Below are positions 10,398 through 21,070 of a DNA stretch of 64,000 nucleotides, piece after piece. Source of the DNA: Acarospora socialis (Eukaryota > Ascomycota > Lecanoromycetes > Acarosporales > Acarosporaceae); the NCBI GenBank assembly GCA_025617375.2, contig JAMYGW020000010.1, forward strand, positions 1,550,001 through 1,614,000, written 5' to 3'. The notes under the pieces were generated by a model. The model was not told where the DNA came from, ran no database searches, and saw only the letters and a list, made by a program, of their open reading frames with translations. Both the position numbers and the translations under genes were made by a program. Numbering within the stretch: position 1 is the stretch's first letter; each line of letters starts with the position of its first letter.

Positions 10398-12998
10398 ATG
10401 GCGACGACTTCGATACAGGCCGCGTGCCCGCCGCCTCCGTCCAGCGCCGTGGATGCGACGGCGCCTCGCAAGCGACGCAGAAGAGCTCCTGCGACAGGTG
10501 CTGCCGACGATTGTTTTGCCTGCTTGGATAGGAAGACCAAATGTGACCGGCGCAGGCCGTACTGTACGCAATGTTTGGATCAAGGGAAGGATTGTTCGGG
10601 ATACAAAACCACATTGACGTGGGGTGTTGGGGTGGCGAGTCGCGGGAAGCTTCGAGGACTCACATTGCCGATCGTCGAGAAGGCGGCGCCGGCGGCAAAC
10701 CCTCAGGCGCATCGAGCTCGATCTTCCATCAGCAGTGCGCCCGGACTTCGAAGTCCGACGCACCCGCTTCAGGTTCCTTATGAAGGTCAAGGCCAACATA
10801 GGATGAGTGCGAGTAGCCCTACAATGATTCCGACAAACTACGACTTTGTCAGTATCGGTGGGGCCGCGTCTTCCCCCGTACCTCCTATGCCCTCGGCGTA
10901 TCAGCCATGGCCTATACCTAGTATCCACAGTCAAATGGGTGGATCGCCAAAGCAAAAGGCAGGGTTCCGTCGTCGATCTTTACGGCCATTGAATGTTCCA
11001 CTCGCGAGCTCTTATCAAGACTTCGGTGTGTCAAAGTCCGCTCCATTCTTCGGAGGGTACAATTGTCCAAGCTACAACTCGCCTGTTGAATATCCGCACA
11101 CACCTGACGATTTTACGTTTACCGCCGGACTCCTTCCCTACTACAAGAACTTTTCATCAGATCAGAGTATCACGATTAGTCCGACTGACTGTGTTCCTTT
11201 CAACGACCATGGTCCGGATGTCTGGCCTTGCGGCAGTCTGAGTTCGAGCTTGAGCTCCGATCGCAGCAGTACCGACTTCTTCGTGGGGAATTTACAGCAA
11301 TCGGAAAATCTAGGCCTGCCTGACCCAGTGGCACCAACCCTCGATGGTACATTGGGTGAAGAGCTGGACGTGCGAACCACAGTCAAGTCGGAGGAAGAAC
11401 TCGAGGATACCGCCACCACCCCCAGATCATCGCCGGAAGACTTAAACCCAGTGGCGCTCTCAGTGGGTGATGTGACGTCCCGCATCGCCTTATCCATGTC
11501 GAGAGCGCTACCTTCCTTATCCATCGGCAAAACGCCGCGCTTGCAGTACCTCATTAACTACTATGACACAGCCATTGCCCCCTTCATCGTGGCATTTGAT
11601 GGGCCTTCTAACCCGTATCGGACCCACATTTTACGACTAGCAGTTGAGAGCGAAACATTGCAACATGCCCTAGCCGCGCTTTCGTGCAGTAACCTCCGAA
11701 CGAGAGAATACCACAATGCCATATCAGCATATCGAAAGTCACCCGCGCAGATCGACTACCCTTCCGGCGGTGAGCCACCCGCCGAGGGAAATTCGACGAA
11801 TCGTACTGGCCCTCGAGACTCAGGTCTGATCACTAAGGCGCCGTCTCCTGAAGAACTCTATCATAAGCGCGCTTCTGTGCAGTCCTTGAACACGCAACTA
11901 GCCGACCCTCTGCGAAGGAAGGACGACTGCATATTGGCAACCCTCTTGATCTTGTGTCTTTATCATGTTTGTGACACTGGAGTGGCCAAATTCAGGACAC
12001 AATTCGAAGGAGTCAAGAAGATATTAGAGATGAGGAGCAATGGTACCAACAGTGGATTCAATGAGACGTGTTGGCTGACGACCATGTTCACATGGTTCGA
12101 TGCCATGACTGCAACGGTCAACGATCGGGAAGGACAGCTGCAAGGCGCGCATTTGGATATAGCTGCCTTTTCCGGCAACGAGTGGGCGTTGGAGAACCTT
12201 GCCGGGTGCGATGGGCAGCTGTTCAAGATCATCGCCAAACTCGGACGGCTTAACATGCTGAGCCAGGGGAGACAGGTTGAGCATCGAGACCCTCCTCGTT
12301 CGCACTTGATGACCTGCAGCAGAACCGCCAGCATCCCAAGGCAGGATTACTACAGCATGAACCACAATCGCTTCGACGGCAACGGTTGGGCAAGTGTCCT
12401 CGAGGACGAGGAACTGATGACGGATCAAGACAACTCACACGTACAATTCTGGAAAGAATGGAGTCAAATTCGGACGGAACTCCAAGACTGGGAGCTTGAG
12501 CCCCCGGAGACTCATGACCGACTATCCACTTCCACCGCCTCGCCGAGCATTGACCGCGGCGACCTCTTACATATCTCCGAGTCTTTCCGTCACTCTGCCC
12601 TCATCTATACTGAGCGCCTCGCACACCCACACCTTCGCTCTCTGCACCCCAACTTTCAGAACCTTGTCGCACAAGCCATCTATCATATGACGAGTGTCAA
12701 ATCAGACGTGTTCTTACTCTGGCCGCTATTCATCACCGGCACCGAGTGCGTGGATGAACATCACCGGTCACTCATCCGACAGCGCTGTTTACACATCCAG
12801 CAAGACTCGGGCTTCTTCAACAACATCTCCACGCTGGAACTGCTCGAGAAGATATGGCGTGATAACAAACATGGGCAGCAAGAGGGCGTGAAGACGGAAT
12901 TGAACGCGAATGGAACTGAGAACACTACTGCCTGTGGACAGAGATTTCGGTGGAGGAAAGCCATGGAAAGACCCGATGGGGAATATATTGTCATATAA
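10398..12998 (+). CDS. Zn(II)2Cys6 transcription factor with Fungal_trans_2-type domain
   Basis: Single-exon 866-residue nuclear regulator. A basic stretch (PRKRRRR, about residues 23-29) precedes a binuclear zinc cluster with Cys at about 39, 42, 49, 56, 59 and 66 (CFACLDRKTKCDRRRPYC then TQCLDQGKDC). This is the C-X2-C-X6-C-X6-C-X2-C-X6-C pattern that binds CGG half-sites as a dimer. It is followed directly by GYKTTLTWGVGVASRGKLRG, an extension typical of one subgroup of Fungal_trans_2 regulators. Residues 70-370 are disordered and Ser/Pro-rich. The C-terminal half is helical, including LQYLINYYDTAIAPFIVAF, DDCILATLLILCLYHV and VKSDVFLLWPLFITGTECV, as expected for the fungal-specific regulatory domain. 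It lies tail-to-tail with the membrane protein at 13107, 108 bp apart. The target pathway cannot be inferred, because no biosynthetic cluster adjoins it. Confidence 0.94.
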   Translation: MATTSIQAACPPPPSSAVDATAPRKRRRRAPATGAADDCFACLDRKTKCDRRRPYCTQCLDQGKDCSGYKTTLTWGVGVASRGKLRGLTLPIVEKAAPAANPQAHRARSSISSAPGLRSPTHPLQVPYEGQGQHRMSASSPTMIPTNYDFVSIGGAASSPVPPMPSAYQPWPIPSIHSQMGGSPKQKAGFRRRSLRPLNVPLASSYQDFGVSKSAPFFGGYNCPSYNSPVEYPHTPDDFTFTAGLLPYYKNFSSDQSITISPTDCVPFNDHGPDVWPCGSLSSSLSSDRSSTDFFVGNLQQSENLGLPDPVAPTLDGTLGEELDVRTTVKSEEELEDTATTPRSSPEDLNPVALSVGDVTSRIALSMSRALPSLSIGKTPRLQYLINYYDTAIAPFIVAFDGPSNPYRTHILRLAVESETLQHALAALSCSNLRTREYHNAISAYRKSPAQIDYPSGGEPPAEGNSTNRTGPRDSGLITKAPSPEELYHKRASVQSLNTQLADPLRRKDDCILATLLILCLYHVCDTGVAKFRTQFEGVKKILEMRSNGTNSGFNETCWLTTMFTWFDAMTATVNDREGQLQGAHLDIAAFSGNEWALENLAGCDGQLFKIIAKLGRLNMLSQGRQVEHRDPPRSHLMTCSRTASIPRQDYYSMNHNRFDGNGWASVLEDEELMTDQDNSHVQFWKEWSQIRTELQDWELEPPETHDRLSTSTASPSIDRGDLLHISESFRHSALIYTERLAHPHLRSLHPNFQNLVAQAIYHMTSVKSDVFLLWPLFITGTECVDEHHRSLIRQRCLHIQQDSGFFNNISTLELLEKIWRDNKHGQQEGVKTELNANGTENTTACGQRFRWRKAMERPDGEYIVI

Positions 12999-13106
12999 TC
13001 AGTCATACCCATTGTTCATCAATTTCACTAATATCAGCTCCAACCTCCCTGGAAACCTAACTCAGCACCCATCCGTCACAATTATCCAATGAACCAGTCA
13101 AATCGG

Positions 13107-13634
13107 TCAATCAACCTTCCCCAGCCTTGGCACCCTCCCAGAAAACGTCCCTAACTGCAACCCCAAAATTGTCCCCCCAATCCCATCGCCCAGCATAACC
13201 GCCACCTTCAAAACATCCCTCTTCGCCGGACACAACAGCAGCACGGCCGCGATAATCCCTGCGACCGCCAACCGGATCGGCACGCTCGCGTACAAGAACT
13301 GGATCCGTTCCCTCCGCATCCCGCGCGACGCCACTGCCGTCCCGACATAACACAATCCAACCGCCAGCGCCGCGATCCCCGTGTTCGACGTCATCTGCTC
13401 GTGCAGCGCCGGCAGGGCCGCGCCGGTCGAAGAGGGTATGTAGCTCGCCGTGGGGAAACCGAACCATCGGTTGAGGGATATCATGGTTTGCGATTCGGCG
13501 CTTTGTTGGGGGCGGAGGATCAAGGAGGTGCCGAGGGCCAGGAGTGTGCCGGCGTGGAAGAGGATGGAGGTCGGGAGGCCGGTTTTTGGGGGTGACGAGG
13601 TGAGGCGGGAGGGGGGTGGTGCTGGGATAGACAT
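13107..13634 (-). CDS. four-helix integral membrane protein, unknown function
   Basis: Uninterrupted 175-residue frame with an ATG start (MSIPAPPPSRLTSSPPKTG). After a Pro/Ser-rich N-terminus there are about four hydrophobic segments: TSILFHAGTLLALGTSLIL, TGIAALAVGLCYVGTAVAS, VPIRLAVAGIIAAVLLLC and VAVMLGDGIGGTILGLQL. Basic residues (RGMRRER) sit in the loop after the second. This is the layout of small conserved fungal membrane proteins of unknown function; I do not recognise the exact family. GC content is high and codon use is even, supporting a real gene. The complementary frame is also partly open because of GC bias, but it has no membrane pattern. Confidence 0.72.
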   Translation of the reverse strand: MSIPAPPPSRLTSSPPKTGLPTSILFHAGTLLALGTSLILRPQQSAESQTMISLNRWFGFPTASYIPSSTGAALPALHEQMTSNTGIAALAVGLCYVGTAVASRGMRRERIQFLYASVPIRLAVAGIIAAVLLLCPAKRDVLKVAVMLGDGIGGTILGLQLGTFSGRVPRLGKVD

Positions 13635-14421
13635 TCTCAGGGTAGGGGTGTTTCTGGGAGGGGTTTGTTGTTGTGAGAAAAGTCGGTTCTGGGTTGATTC
13701 AATTGTACTCTTATCTTTGCCTTTGAGATATCATTGTAAAAGTACGAAAGATTCAGCTCTCAGACTTGGATAAATAAGTTCAGCTATGGCCCTCCAAGGG
13801 CGTGGAGCGCGGGGAAAGAATCCCTCCGTGTTTATCCCGCTACGAGCTAAACACCTTAAGGTAGCCATCGCCAACCATGGAGTCGATATGATGTCCACTT
13901 ACACATACGGGCTGAGAGTTCTTAGTGTCAGAGGACGCAAAGTTAAATGTATAGGAGTACAAATCCTCCGGGTGATTGAAGAGCTGAAGAGTCCCTTAAC
14001 ATTACGTCCGATGCAGTCCGTCACGAGACTAACAACTCCAATGGAAACACTCAAGCCACATTCATTGAACTGGACCGTTTCTTGCTCACTGCTCGTTGGA
14101 GAGGTTGCAAGTTTATTTGTTACTATGTATGCAATGCTTGCATGAATAAAGTTGAGATCTGTCCGCCCTGGCTGGGTAGCTCCTTCACATTGAAAGACCG
14201 GTCATTATATCTATGATATAGAGGTCCACCGCACCCTCCACTGTCAGTCCCCACACCGTAACTCCTTCCAGATCTGGCAGCGAAGTCGCCGCTCGAGGTT
14301 CAATCTCCGAGCTTCTCTCAACTTCCTAACTTCACAACAAACAATATCAACAACACTCGTACTCTTCTCACGTCAGCTAGGAATGATTAGGAAACAGCCA
14401 CACTGACAGTTTGCCGCCCTC
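13635..14421. other. intergenic, divergent promoters of membrane protein and HET gene
   Basis: The 787 bp separates two divergent start codons. An open frame at 13786-14145 (119 codons, ATG) shows no motif and no codon signature, and I do not call it. A pyrimidine-rich stretch (about 14300-14370, with repeated CAACA and CTTCTC) precedes the HET start and fits a fungal core promoter or 5' UTR. Confidence 0.5.
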
Positions 14422-16074
14422 ATGCCTTTACCTGGTGCCACTGGCTCTGACGAATCATGGAACGAATGGCTGCGGTCTCTCCGCCCAACGACGAGCGTAC
14501 CCGACACTATAGGTCTACGCGATCTCCCTCTTCGCGTCGTCTGCGCCACGTCGCTGTGGCCGGACGGAGATACCATGCCCGAGCTCAAAGTCGTTCAACC
14601 CCAAAACTGGGACTTCGTAGCAATCTCCCACCGATGGCTTGCTAACCCGGAATGGGAGGCCTATCGGAGACCATACCCCGCCAAACATCGAGGGATGAAG
14701 GTGACTGCCGTCTCCAAAAAGTCGCTCTATCTCCTGGCGAGCATATGCCGTACCATGGGCTTCCAATACTTCTGGCTGGACTGCATCTGCATCGACCAAG
14801 AATCCTCTCTCGAAAAGGCACGAGAGGTCGTTAATATGGCAAGCTACTACGCCAAGTCCGCCCGCACCCTCATCTTTCCTTATGGCATCGACAAAGTCGG
14901 GCCTCCGCTTATGCCCAACGGATCTCTCCCCGTTTGGCATTCGCGAGCCTGGACGGTGCAGGAAGAGGCCCTGTCCGGTTTAATCGTCAAGGGCGACCGC
15001 CCGAATTCAACACTGACTGGGCAAGACACCAAGGTCTTGTACGCTGTTTATCTGGGTGACTATCCCAGCTCTGATCTTCCCGGCCTACAGAGCTCGATCT
15101 ACCGTACCGCTCGAGGAACGTCCGCCCCGGAGCAGCTTCTCGGAGACTTTACCAACAACGACCATCCGCCTGCCGATGAAGATGGAAAACGGCGTTATCT
15201 TCACCTCGTAGAGCGCAAAGACTTGGCCTCGTACATGACGCGAGCATTTCAACATCTCCCTCCAGAGCGTGATGTCCGAGATCGAGCGATGCGCCATATA
15301 CATATTCTATCTTCACGACGCGAGTGGAACGTTTGGTCCGTCTTGCGCGAGATGTATCGGCGTGGGGCCCACGACAGCGAGGACCTGGTCTACAGCACGC
15401 TGTCGCTCCTCGACGTGACCGTGTCTCCCTCCGCGATCAAGTACGGCATCGGCCTCCGTGGCGCCCTCTCGGTCGTCGTCGAAGCAATGCATGTGGACCA
15501 GCGACTGCTGCTGACGGTCGTCGAAGCGTATCGCAACAGCTCTTGGATCGACGGGTACTGCGTCTTGCCTTCGTTTATCGACGACGGCAACACCTCATTC
15601 GCCCCTATGCTCAAACACGTCCGCACCCTCGGCACGGCGGAATTCATGGGCCATCAAGGCATGCTCATCACCGCCCCGAGCATTCGAGCGAACCTCTCAT
15701 TCGATATTGAAAACGATCTGACGGAAGAACCGCGCTGCGTGAACGTCGGAGCGCTCGAAGACAGCAGTACGCTCTACGTCGGCACCCTATCTCAAATCAC
15801 TGCAGGGAAGCAACGCAACGGATATACGCTGTTCAAGACGGCCCCGCACGCTTCTACCCTGGGTCTGGAGCTCATCGCCGTGACGCAGGTCGAACCACCG
15901 ACGGCAGACGACAAATTCTGGAAGAATGACTCAAACTCGAGCTCCTCGACGCCTCTAGCCACATTCTTCTGCCTCGTCTGTCAAGATGCAGGATCGGCCA
16001 AACATAAAGTCGGTATTGCGCTTGTGCGTGCCGCTCAATTCACTTGGAGCATCAAGCGTCACACTGTTACCTAG
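14422..16074 (+). CDS. HET-domain (heterokaryon incompatibility) protein
   Basis: Single-exon 550-residue protein. The three HET blocks are all present in order: DFVAISHRW (about 64-72), YFWLDCICIDQ (116-126) and SRAWTVQEEAL (174-184). HET domains act in allorecognition; in known systems they trigger regulated death of incompatible fused hyphae, and most genomic copies have no assigned partner. The HET core ends near residue 190. The rest (190-550) has no recognised repeat: no WD, ankyrin or TPR array is seen. It includes RRYLHLVERKDLASYMTRAF and EDLVYSTLSLLDVTVSPSA, common in HET family C-terminal regions. The frame is intact and GC-rich with ordinary host codon use. No NACHT or HeLo partner lies beside it. 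Confidence 0.93.
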   Translation: MPLPGATGSDESWNEWLRSLRPTTSVPDTIGLRDLPLRVVCATSLWPDGDTMPELKVVQPQNWDFVAISHRWLANPEWEAYRRPYPAKHRGMKVTAVSKKSLYLLASICRTMGFQYFWLDCICIDQESSLEKAREVVNMASYYAKSARTLIFPYGIDKVGPPLMPNGSLPVWHSRAWTVQEEALSGLIVKGDRPNSTLTGQDTKVLYAVYLGDYPSSDLPGLQSSIYRTARGTSAPEQLLGDFTNNDHPPADEDGKRRYLHLVERKDLASYMTRAFQHLPPERDVRDRAMRHIHILSSRREWNVWSVLREMYRRGAHDSEDLVYSTLSLLDVTVSPSAIKYGIGLRGALSVVVEAMHVDQRLLLTVVEAYRNSSWIDGYCVLPSFIDDGNTSFAPMLKHVRTLGTAEFMGHQGMLITAPSIRANLSFDIENDLTEEPRCVNVGALEDSSTLYVGTLSQITAGKQRNGYTLFKTAPHASTLGLELIAVTQVEPPTADDKFWKNDSNSSSSTPLATFFCLVCQDAGSAKHKVGIALVRAAQFTWSIKRHTVT

Positions 16075-19000
16075 GGGGATTATGTTCGGATCTTGTGAAG
16101 CGGTTTCGGCGACTTTCAACCAGATCCGACTGCACAATCGTAAGCTGGGTAATTCCACAATAGTTGAAAGCAGCTTGGATTGCCGCTTGTCAAATGCAGC
16201 TGATACGGCTGATGGGAGTTGAGATCCAATGTTGACCAACATTTGGCCTCGGTTCGGCTTCACCAGCCACTAGATCCAGGCCCTACTTCGAAGGCGACTT
16301 CAAACAGACAGTCAGTCCTCCTTCCATCTTGTGGCTGGCATGGTTATAATGCACATTGAGGCTTATGGCCGCAGGTTTGGCACACAGAAGTCCCCGCCGT
16401 GATCTGGACAATCCGACGAGACGAATCTCAAACCCTCTGGTTCGAATCGGACACGCTTTCGATGCCCAAGGATCTCTTCGATAGTCCAAATGTCGGCCGA
16501 TGACGAGAACGGATACGTTCGTGTACCGCGTATGGTGGGAGAGCAATACGTAACCTTCGGGAACGCCGCGAGCAGTCATCATGAGCTCGAAAATTGTGGG
16601 ATTGTTGTGTCTGGGTTGAGACGGCGTCGTCTCCCTCGCTAGCCTGCATATTTTCCAAAGGAAAGGGATTGAAGCTCCCACAGATTGTTCTGCTTGGCTC
16701 AAGGACGGCACAGCGAGCGTGGAATCTCATATATAGCTCTATATCGCGTACATAAGGCCCAACCGACGGTTAAGCTGTCGTTGCTGAGAGCATCTCTCCA
16801 TCACTTCCCCTAAGGATCGTGGGAGGCAAAATATGAATGTCAAGTTCCATTCAGCAACATTGAACTCCACATGACAGTTGGCCGACAGACTGGGGAGGGT
16901 CTCTCCAGCCCGGTGGAGATCCGTTCACTATTTATTCCATGTCGAGTACCGACAGATAACCCTACCGTAATAGATAGGCTGGCTCGTGACTCCAGACTCG
17001 TACGGATTACCCTTCGCCCCACATTGCCCTTTGGGTACATAACAGATACGACGAAGACGCTGGACGAAATCTCTCGCAATTACAATAAGTTCGCCTGTGC
17101 CTCAACCCCCTCCAACGCTGAAAAGGTCAACTGTCTCCCCTTTTACGCACCTAAACTAGGATGTCGCCGTCACAATGATCATTACAGTCACTTCACCTTC
17201 ATTTCCCTAGTTGTCCGTCACATCCATCTGCATGCCGCCGAAATCTCCACTCCCTCGACCCATCTCCGTTAAGATCTCTTTATCCATTTGGGGAAAATTG
17301 CTTTATCGGGTGGTCAAGATATACAGAAACGGGCTAATAGGCAGTGGAGAGTTCTATGGCTGTTGGGGGGTTGAATGGGACGCTGAAGGTAGAGAAAATA
17401 AACGAAAATATGGTCAGGAAGTGGGTTGTCCGAAAGTCCGGGATTGAATATCGAGGGAGAGTAGGAGGTACTGTACTCTTGGCAGGGCAACGTGGCGGCG
17501 AGGGTCAGCATAGAGAGTATTGTGTCAACGAATGAGTGAGGTTGCGTATGTATGACATGTACCCGTATATATTGTTTCATTGACACAGTGGTATGCTAAC
17601 CTTGAAGCCAACCTCGGCCCAATATTTCCATCGTCGGTGCTTGAAGTGAGGTGCGCAAATTGTGGCTGAGCTCGGCTCGGCTTGAGGGAGGGAGCCGACT
17701 GCAGGTGGAGGGATTGGGGCGCTTGCGCTTAATTCTGTGGATACGATATGGTGAGCGACTTCTTGAGACTCGCCCCTTGGGCGCCGGCGCATGTTAGCGG
17801 AGGATTCGGGATTGTAATGCCGAGTTGACATGATCAACAACTTCGCTTTCCACGGTAGGGCTGGGACTTCCGCCGGTAGAGCAGAGCGAAGAACTGTCCG
17901 CTGAATGTTCAGTGAGTGTTGGTTTCCTATGTGCGGTAGTGGACTGTTTGTCCGGTCTGTCTTTATCCACTGTTGTTTCCGAGTGCACTGTCCCTTCCAC
18001 GCACACACGAGTGGATGAGGGATATTCTCAAACCGAGTGCCCAACGATGATATCAATATTTGGGCGAGGTGGTTTCAGCGTCGTTTTGCGAGTTTCGTGG
18101 CGCCATAAGAAACTGGCCGTTCCACCATTGTCTTGTATCGCGTGAGCGATGTTGAGTCAGGTGCGGTCGATTATAAATAGCACAATCACCACACTGGAGG
18201 TCCGGATAATGCGGTTGATACAGATTGGTCATCGCTACGCGTCGCTGATGGAGGCATACTAGTGGTAGTGAGTGGAGCGCCTGTTAGATATATCTCTCTA
18301 TTTCTTCGATATGAACAAGTAAGTTGACAGTCGCGGCAGTCGACCCCTTCGGGAATGTTGTACACACTCTCACTGTAGAGCGGCTGTGAAGAACAGCTTT
18401 GACAGAGAAAACACACGGAAGAAGATCGTAGGGTAAAGATCCATTCCGTGCTGACAGTGGCTGCTGTGCTCGCGCGATTTTGAGAGCTTGGGAGAAGGGC
18501 TTCTGGAGCGGTAGAATGATATGGCGCTTCCCACAGCTCACCCACGGCAATGACAATGATTCTTGAAAGAGAAAAAGAATAATGTACAATGAGTGGATTA
18601 CGGTAAATGATCCGTAGTAGGAAATCATCATTACAGTTCCCCGTGACACTGCGTTACAGAATGCGTAAGCAGGACGGAATGTCTCTCAGCTTCAGGTCCT
18701 AGAGGAGGAACGACTTTCTCTTGCAACTGTCTCGGTAGCAGGAGAACAGAATATTCCAACTCCAGAAAGTTTCCTCTGGAGCAAAGATCGACGCAAGCTC
18801 TGAGGAAGGAATGATGGGACGACGAACCAGGCCGTCATACAGACAGAAGTCTCTTGAGAGTAGTCCGTCACGCCAGTGCTTAACTGAGAATCTTCAAGTA
18901 ATCCAATACTGACTGCTAAGCAACTATGATATCTGATCTCTCGACCAGCTGGAACGGTTCGTAGAAGGATGCAAATGGAATACCCGCTCTAAGTGAGCGT

Positions 19001-19215
19001 TTTCACGCCGGCGAGGTTGTACGATTACCATAAGACTGGTTGGGAAGGGCTGCTTACCTTTAGCGGAGCCTTCTAAATCAATGGTTCCCGAGGGCTGACC
19101 TGGAGAGGGCGTACGTCCGACCGAGGAGACCTGGTGAGTATCTGTAGAAGGTGTATCTCCAAGATGCCTTACACGCAGTGGCCAGTGGAGTGGTTTCGTC
19201 CAAGCAGCGTCGGGT

Positions 19216-19659
19216 ATGTTGGCAGAAGACCCCATGGGCGGTATCGTAGACTCTTCATGCCTCACGACGGCGTCCCATAGTGAACATGTCATGTACAGCC
19301 TCGTTAAGTTCGAGAAGACTCACTCTGAAGCCGACGAGGAAAGAGGTGTGACATCTAGACCCAACGACATGGTCATGGGATCTGACATCCACACCGACAA
19401 TAATCGCATGTCTGGCGGAAGACGACTGATACAAATCCAACACCTGATGAAGCTTTCGAGACAAACTCTCGCGACTCGACTTTCATTTCTTAGACCATCG
19501 CGGCCGCATAAGGAGGTCCTAGCGTACAGCTTATTCAATAGCCTTTGCCCGCCCGGGACTGCGGTCATGAGGAACAAGCTGCTTGGTAGAGTCCTCAAGT
19601 TCGATGTGGTTCTGGTGAACGGGCGTTTGAATCCGGAAGCAGATATTATTGGAAGTTAG
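19216..19659 (+). CDS. doubtful 147-codon open frame
   Basis: ATG-initiated frame of 147 residues, starting MLAEDPMGGIVDSSCLTTAS. The centre contains RRLIQIQHLMKLSRQTLATR and the end LLGRVLKFDVVLVNGRL. No domain, signal peptide or membrane helix is recognised. The opposite strand is also partly open (92 codons), so the frame may be chance. It is listed because it is the longest ATG frame in the 16.1-20.3 kb gap. Confidence 0.2.
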   Translation: MLAEDPMGGIVDSSCLTTASHSEHVMYSLVKFEKTHSEADEERGVTSRPNDMVMGSDIHTDNNRMSGGRRLIQIQHLMKLSRQTLATRLSFLRPSRPHKEVLAYSLFNSLCPPGTAVMRNKLLGRVLKFDVVLVNGRLNPEADIIGS

Positions 19660-20179
19660 CCATGTCATGTGCCTCTTCTGTACGACGTCACTGTGTATGT
19701 GTATACCGGATGGCCGGGGTTGATGTTAGGTAGGTATGTATGCAGTCTCAAACCCGAAACCACTAACTTGACGGCGAGTCCTGGTTTCGATTTGTTTTGG
19801 GCTTAGCCACACGAAACTAAAGTCAAATCTTTAGCGGTCTAAATCTACTCGGGGCTGTGCCGAAGAAGATTGGCTTTCAACCAAAGATGTCTGAGGAAGT
19901 TCGGATTTACTGGAAGGGGAGACTGATAGACTCCACGACTGGAAGGGGTAGAATGTACTAAAGACTCGCGGCGTGCTGTATAAGGTAAGACACGAAGTTT
20001 TACAGTGTTCGAAGGCTTCGTTTGAGGTGAAACATGGGTCCTGGTCCAGGGCAATGCAACGACCCGACTCCCGAACTTGCACAGCCCGACGAGGACATTT
20101 GTGAATCCTCACCTGGAAACTCCAAGAGGAACCTTCTTCAACGAAAGGATGGGATGATGCCATAAGCCCCCATGTCCAG

Positions 20180-20186
20180 TATATAT
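20180..20186 (+). promoter_or_regulatory. TATA box of the secreted protein gene
   Basis: TATATAT sits about 100 bp upstream of the ATG at 20286, followed by a C/T-rich leader (CCTTTCCTTCC). Spacing and sequence fit a fungal core promoter. Transcription start is not known. Confidence 0.45.
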
Positions 20187-20285
20187 CGGACCCGCCTCCA
20201 TAAGAAAATCAGATGTCCTTTCAGCGACAACCCCAACGAAGACTTCAGCCCGTCGCAATCATCGTGCCTTTCCTTCCGATTGAAT

Positions 20286-21070
20286 ATGCATCTGATCAAC
20301 TCCTGTCTGCTGCTACTCGGAGGCATCTTCCTGATAGCCAATGCGTCTCCCGTCGAGCTCGGGCTCGGCCTTTACGAACGGGAGCTCGAGGAGCGTGCAC
20401 TGTCCCTCAAATGCGTGACTTGCATCGCGCAATGTCTCGGCTGGTTCAGTGGCTGCGTTGCTGCGTGCGGGCCCTTTGAGGTTTTCACCCCGCTTGCCTG
20501 CGCGGTATGTCCACTGCTTCGGGGCGGGATATCTGCTTGGAGAAGATCTCTCGCTGACGGACACGGGGCTGATCAGAACTGTATCGTTATTTTTGGTGCT
20601 TCGCAGCAATGCTTTCAGTGCGTGGAGAAGTGTGAGCCGCTTCCCGTGAATAGCGCCCCGCCAACAACTCCTTCGCCTCCTCTGGGCCATAGACTGCTCG
20701 AAGACGGTCCTCGAGGACCTGGAATAAATATCAGATGCGATAGGTTACCAAACAAGTAAGTGAAAGCAGGGCGCGAGGGCCTGGCAGTGATGCTGACATG
20801 AATCTCCCACAGATGCACCGGTAAGGTTGGCAGCGGGGGGATTCCTCAAGGACTGTGCACGGTTCCGGAGTATGCAGGGCAGATCGATAATCATGGTAGG
20901 GAAACACACTTCAGAATCATCATGGTGATGATGACCTTGCTGACGTTCGAATAGGTGGGGAATGCTCTCGCTACGGGAAGGCATCGGCGTGCGACATCAG
21001 CGTTGCTGCAACCAGAGACTGTACACCGATGTCGGTCGGTTTACCGGCCCATCTTCGATTTGTTCCTTAA
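20286..21070 (+). CDS. small secreted cysteine-rich protein, effector-like
   Basis: The ATG at 20286 starts a clear signal peptide (MHLINSCLLLLGGIFLIANA, cleavage near ANAS). Exons: 20286-20755, 20813-20895 and 20955-21070. The introns 20756-20812 (GTAAGT...CACAG) and 20896-20954 (GTAGGG...ATAG) keep frame and give 222 residues. A further 72-nt segment, 20505-20576, begins GTATGT, contains CTGAC and ends CAG, and has no stop. If it is spliced the protein has 198 residues and 16 mature cysteines; if it is retained there are 17. The even count favours splicing. Cysteines come in pairs (KCVTCIAQC, QQCFQCVEKC), with later ones in KCTGKVG, GLCTVPEY, GECSRYG and RDCTPM. An LYERELEERA propeptide-like acidic stretch precedes the first cysteines. 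The family is not recognised. Secretion plus many cysteines suggests an apoplastic or antimicrobial-type protein, which is inference. Confidence 0.75.

Larger units (their letters stand above)
16075..20285. other. gene-poor interval with only doubtful small frames
   Basis: About 4.2 kb with no gene I can support firmly. On the minus strand, 17831-17577 gives an 84-codon frame rich in Arg/Pro (MSTRHYNPESSANMRRRPRG) that may be a first exon; no partner exon with good splice signals was found. On the plus strand, 16487-16651 reads MSADDENGYVRVPRMVGEQY onward for about 50 codons and may be a scrap of a lost gene. The plus frame at 19216-19659 is listed separately. A TAGGTAGGTA motif lies at 19727-19736. 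Confidence 0.5.

Noticed and set aside
10257-10955. 232-codon minus frame over the start of the zinc-cluster gene
   Set aside because: Antisense shadow of GC-rich coding DNA; Arg-rich text typical of such shadows.
16385-16460. tRNA-like B box (GGTTCGAATC-like) near 16430
   Set aside because: No A box at the right spacing and no cloverleaf or acceptor stem can be drawn.
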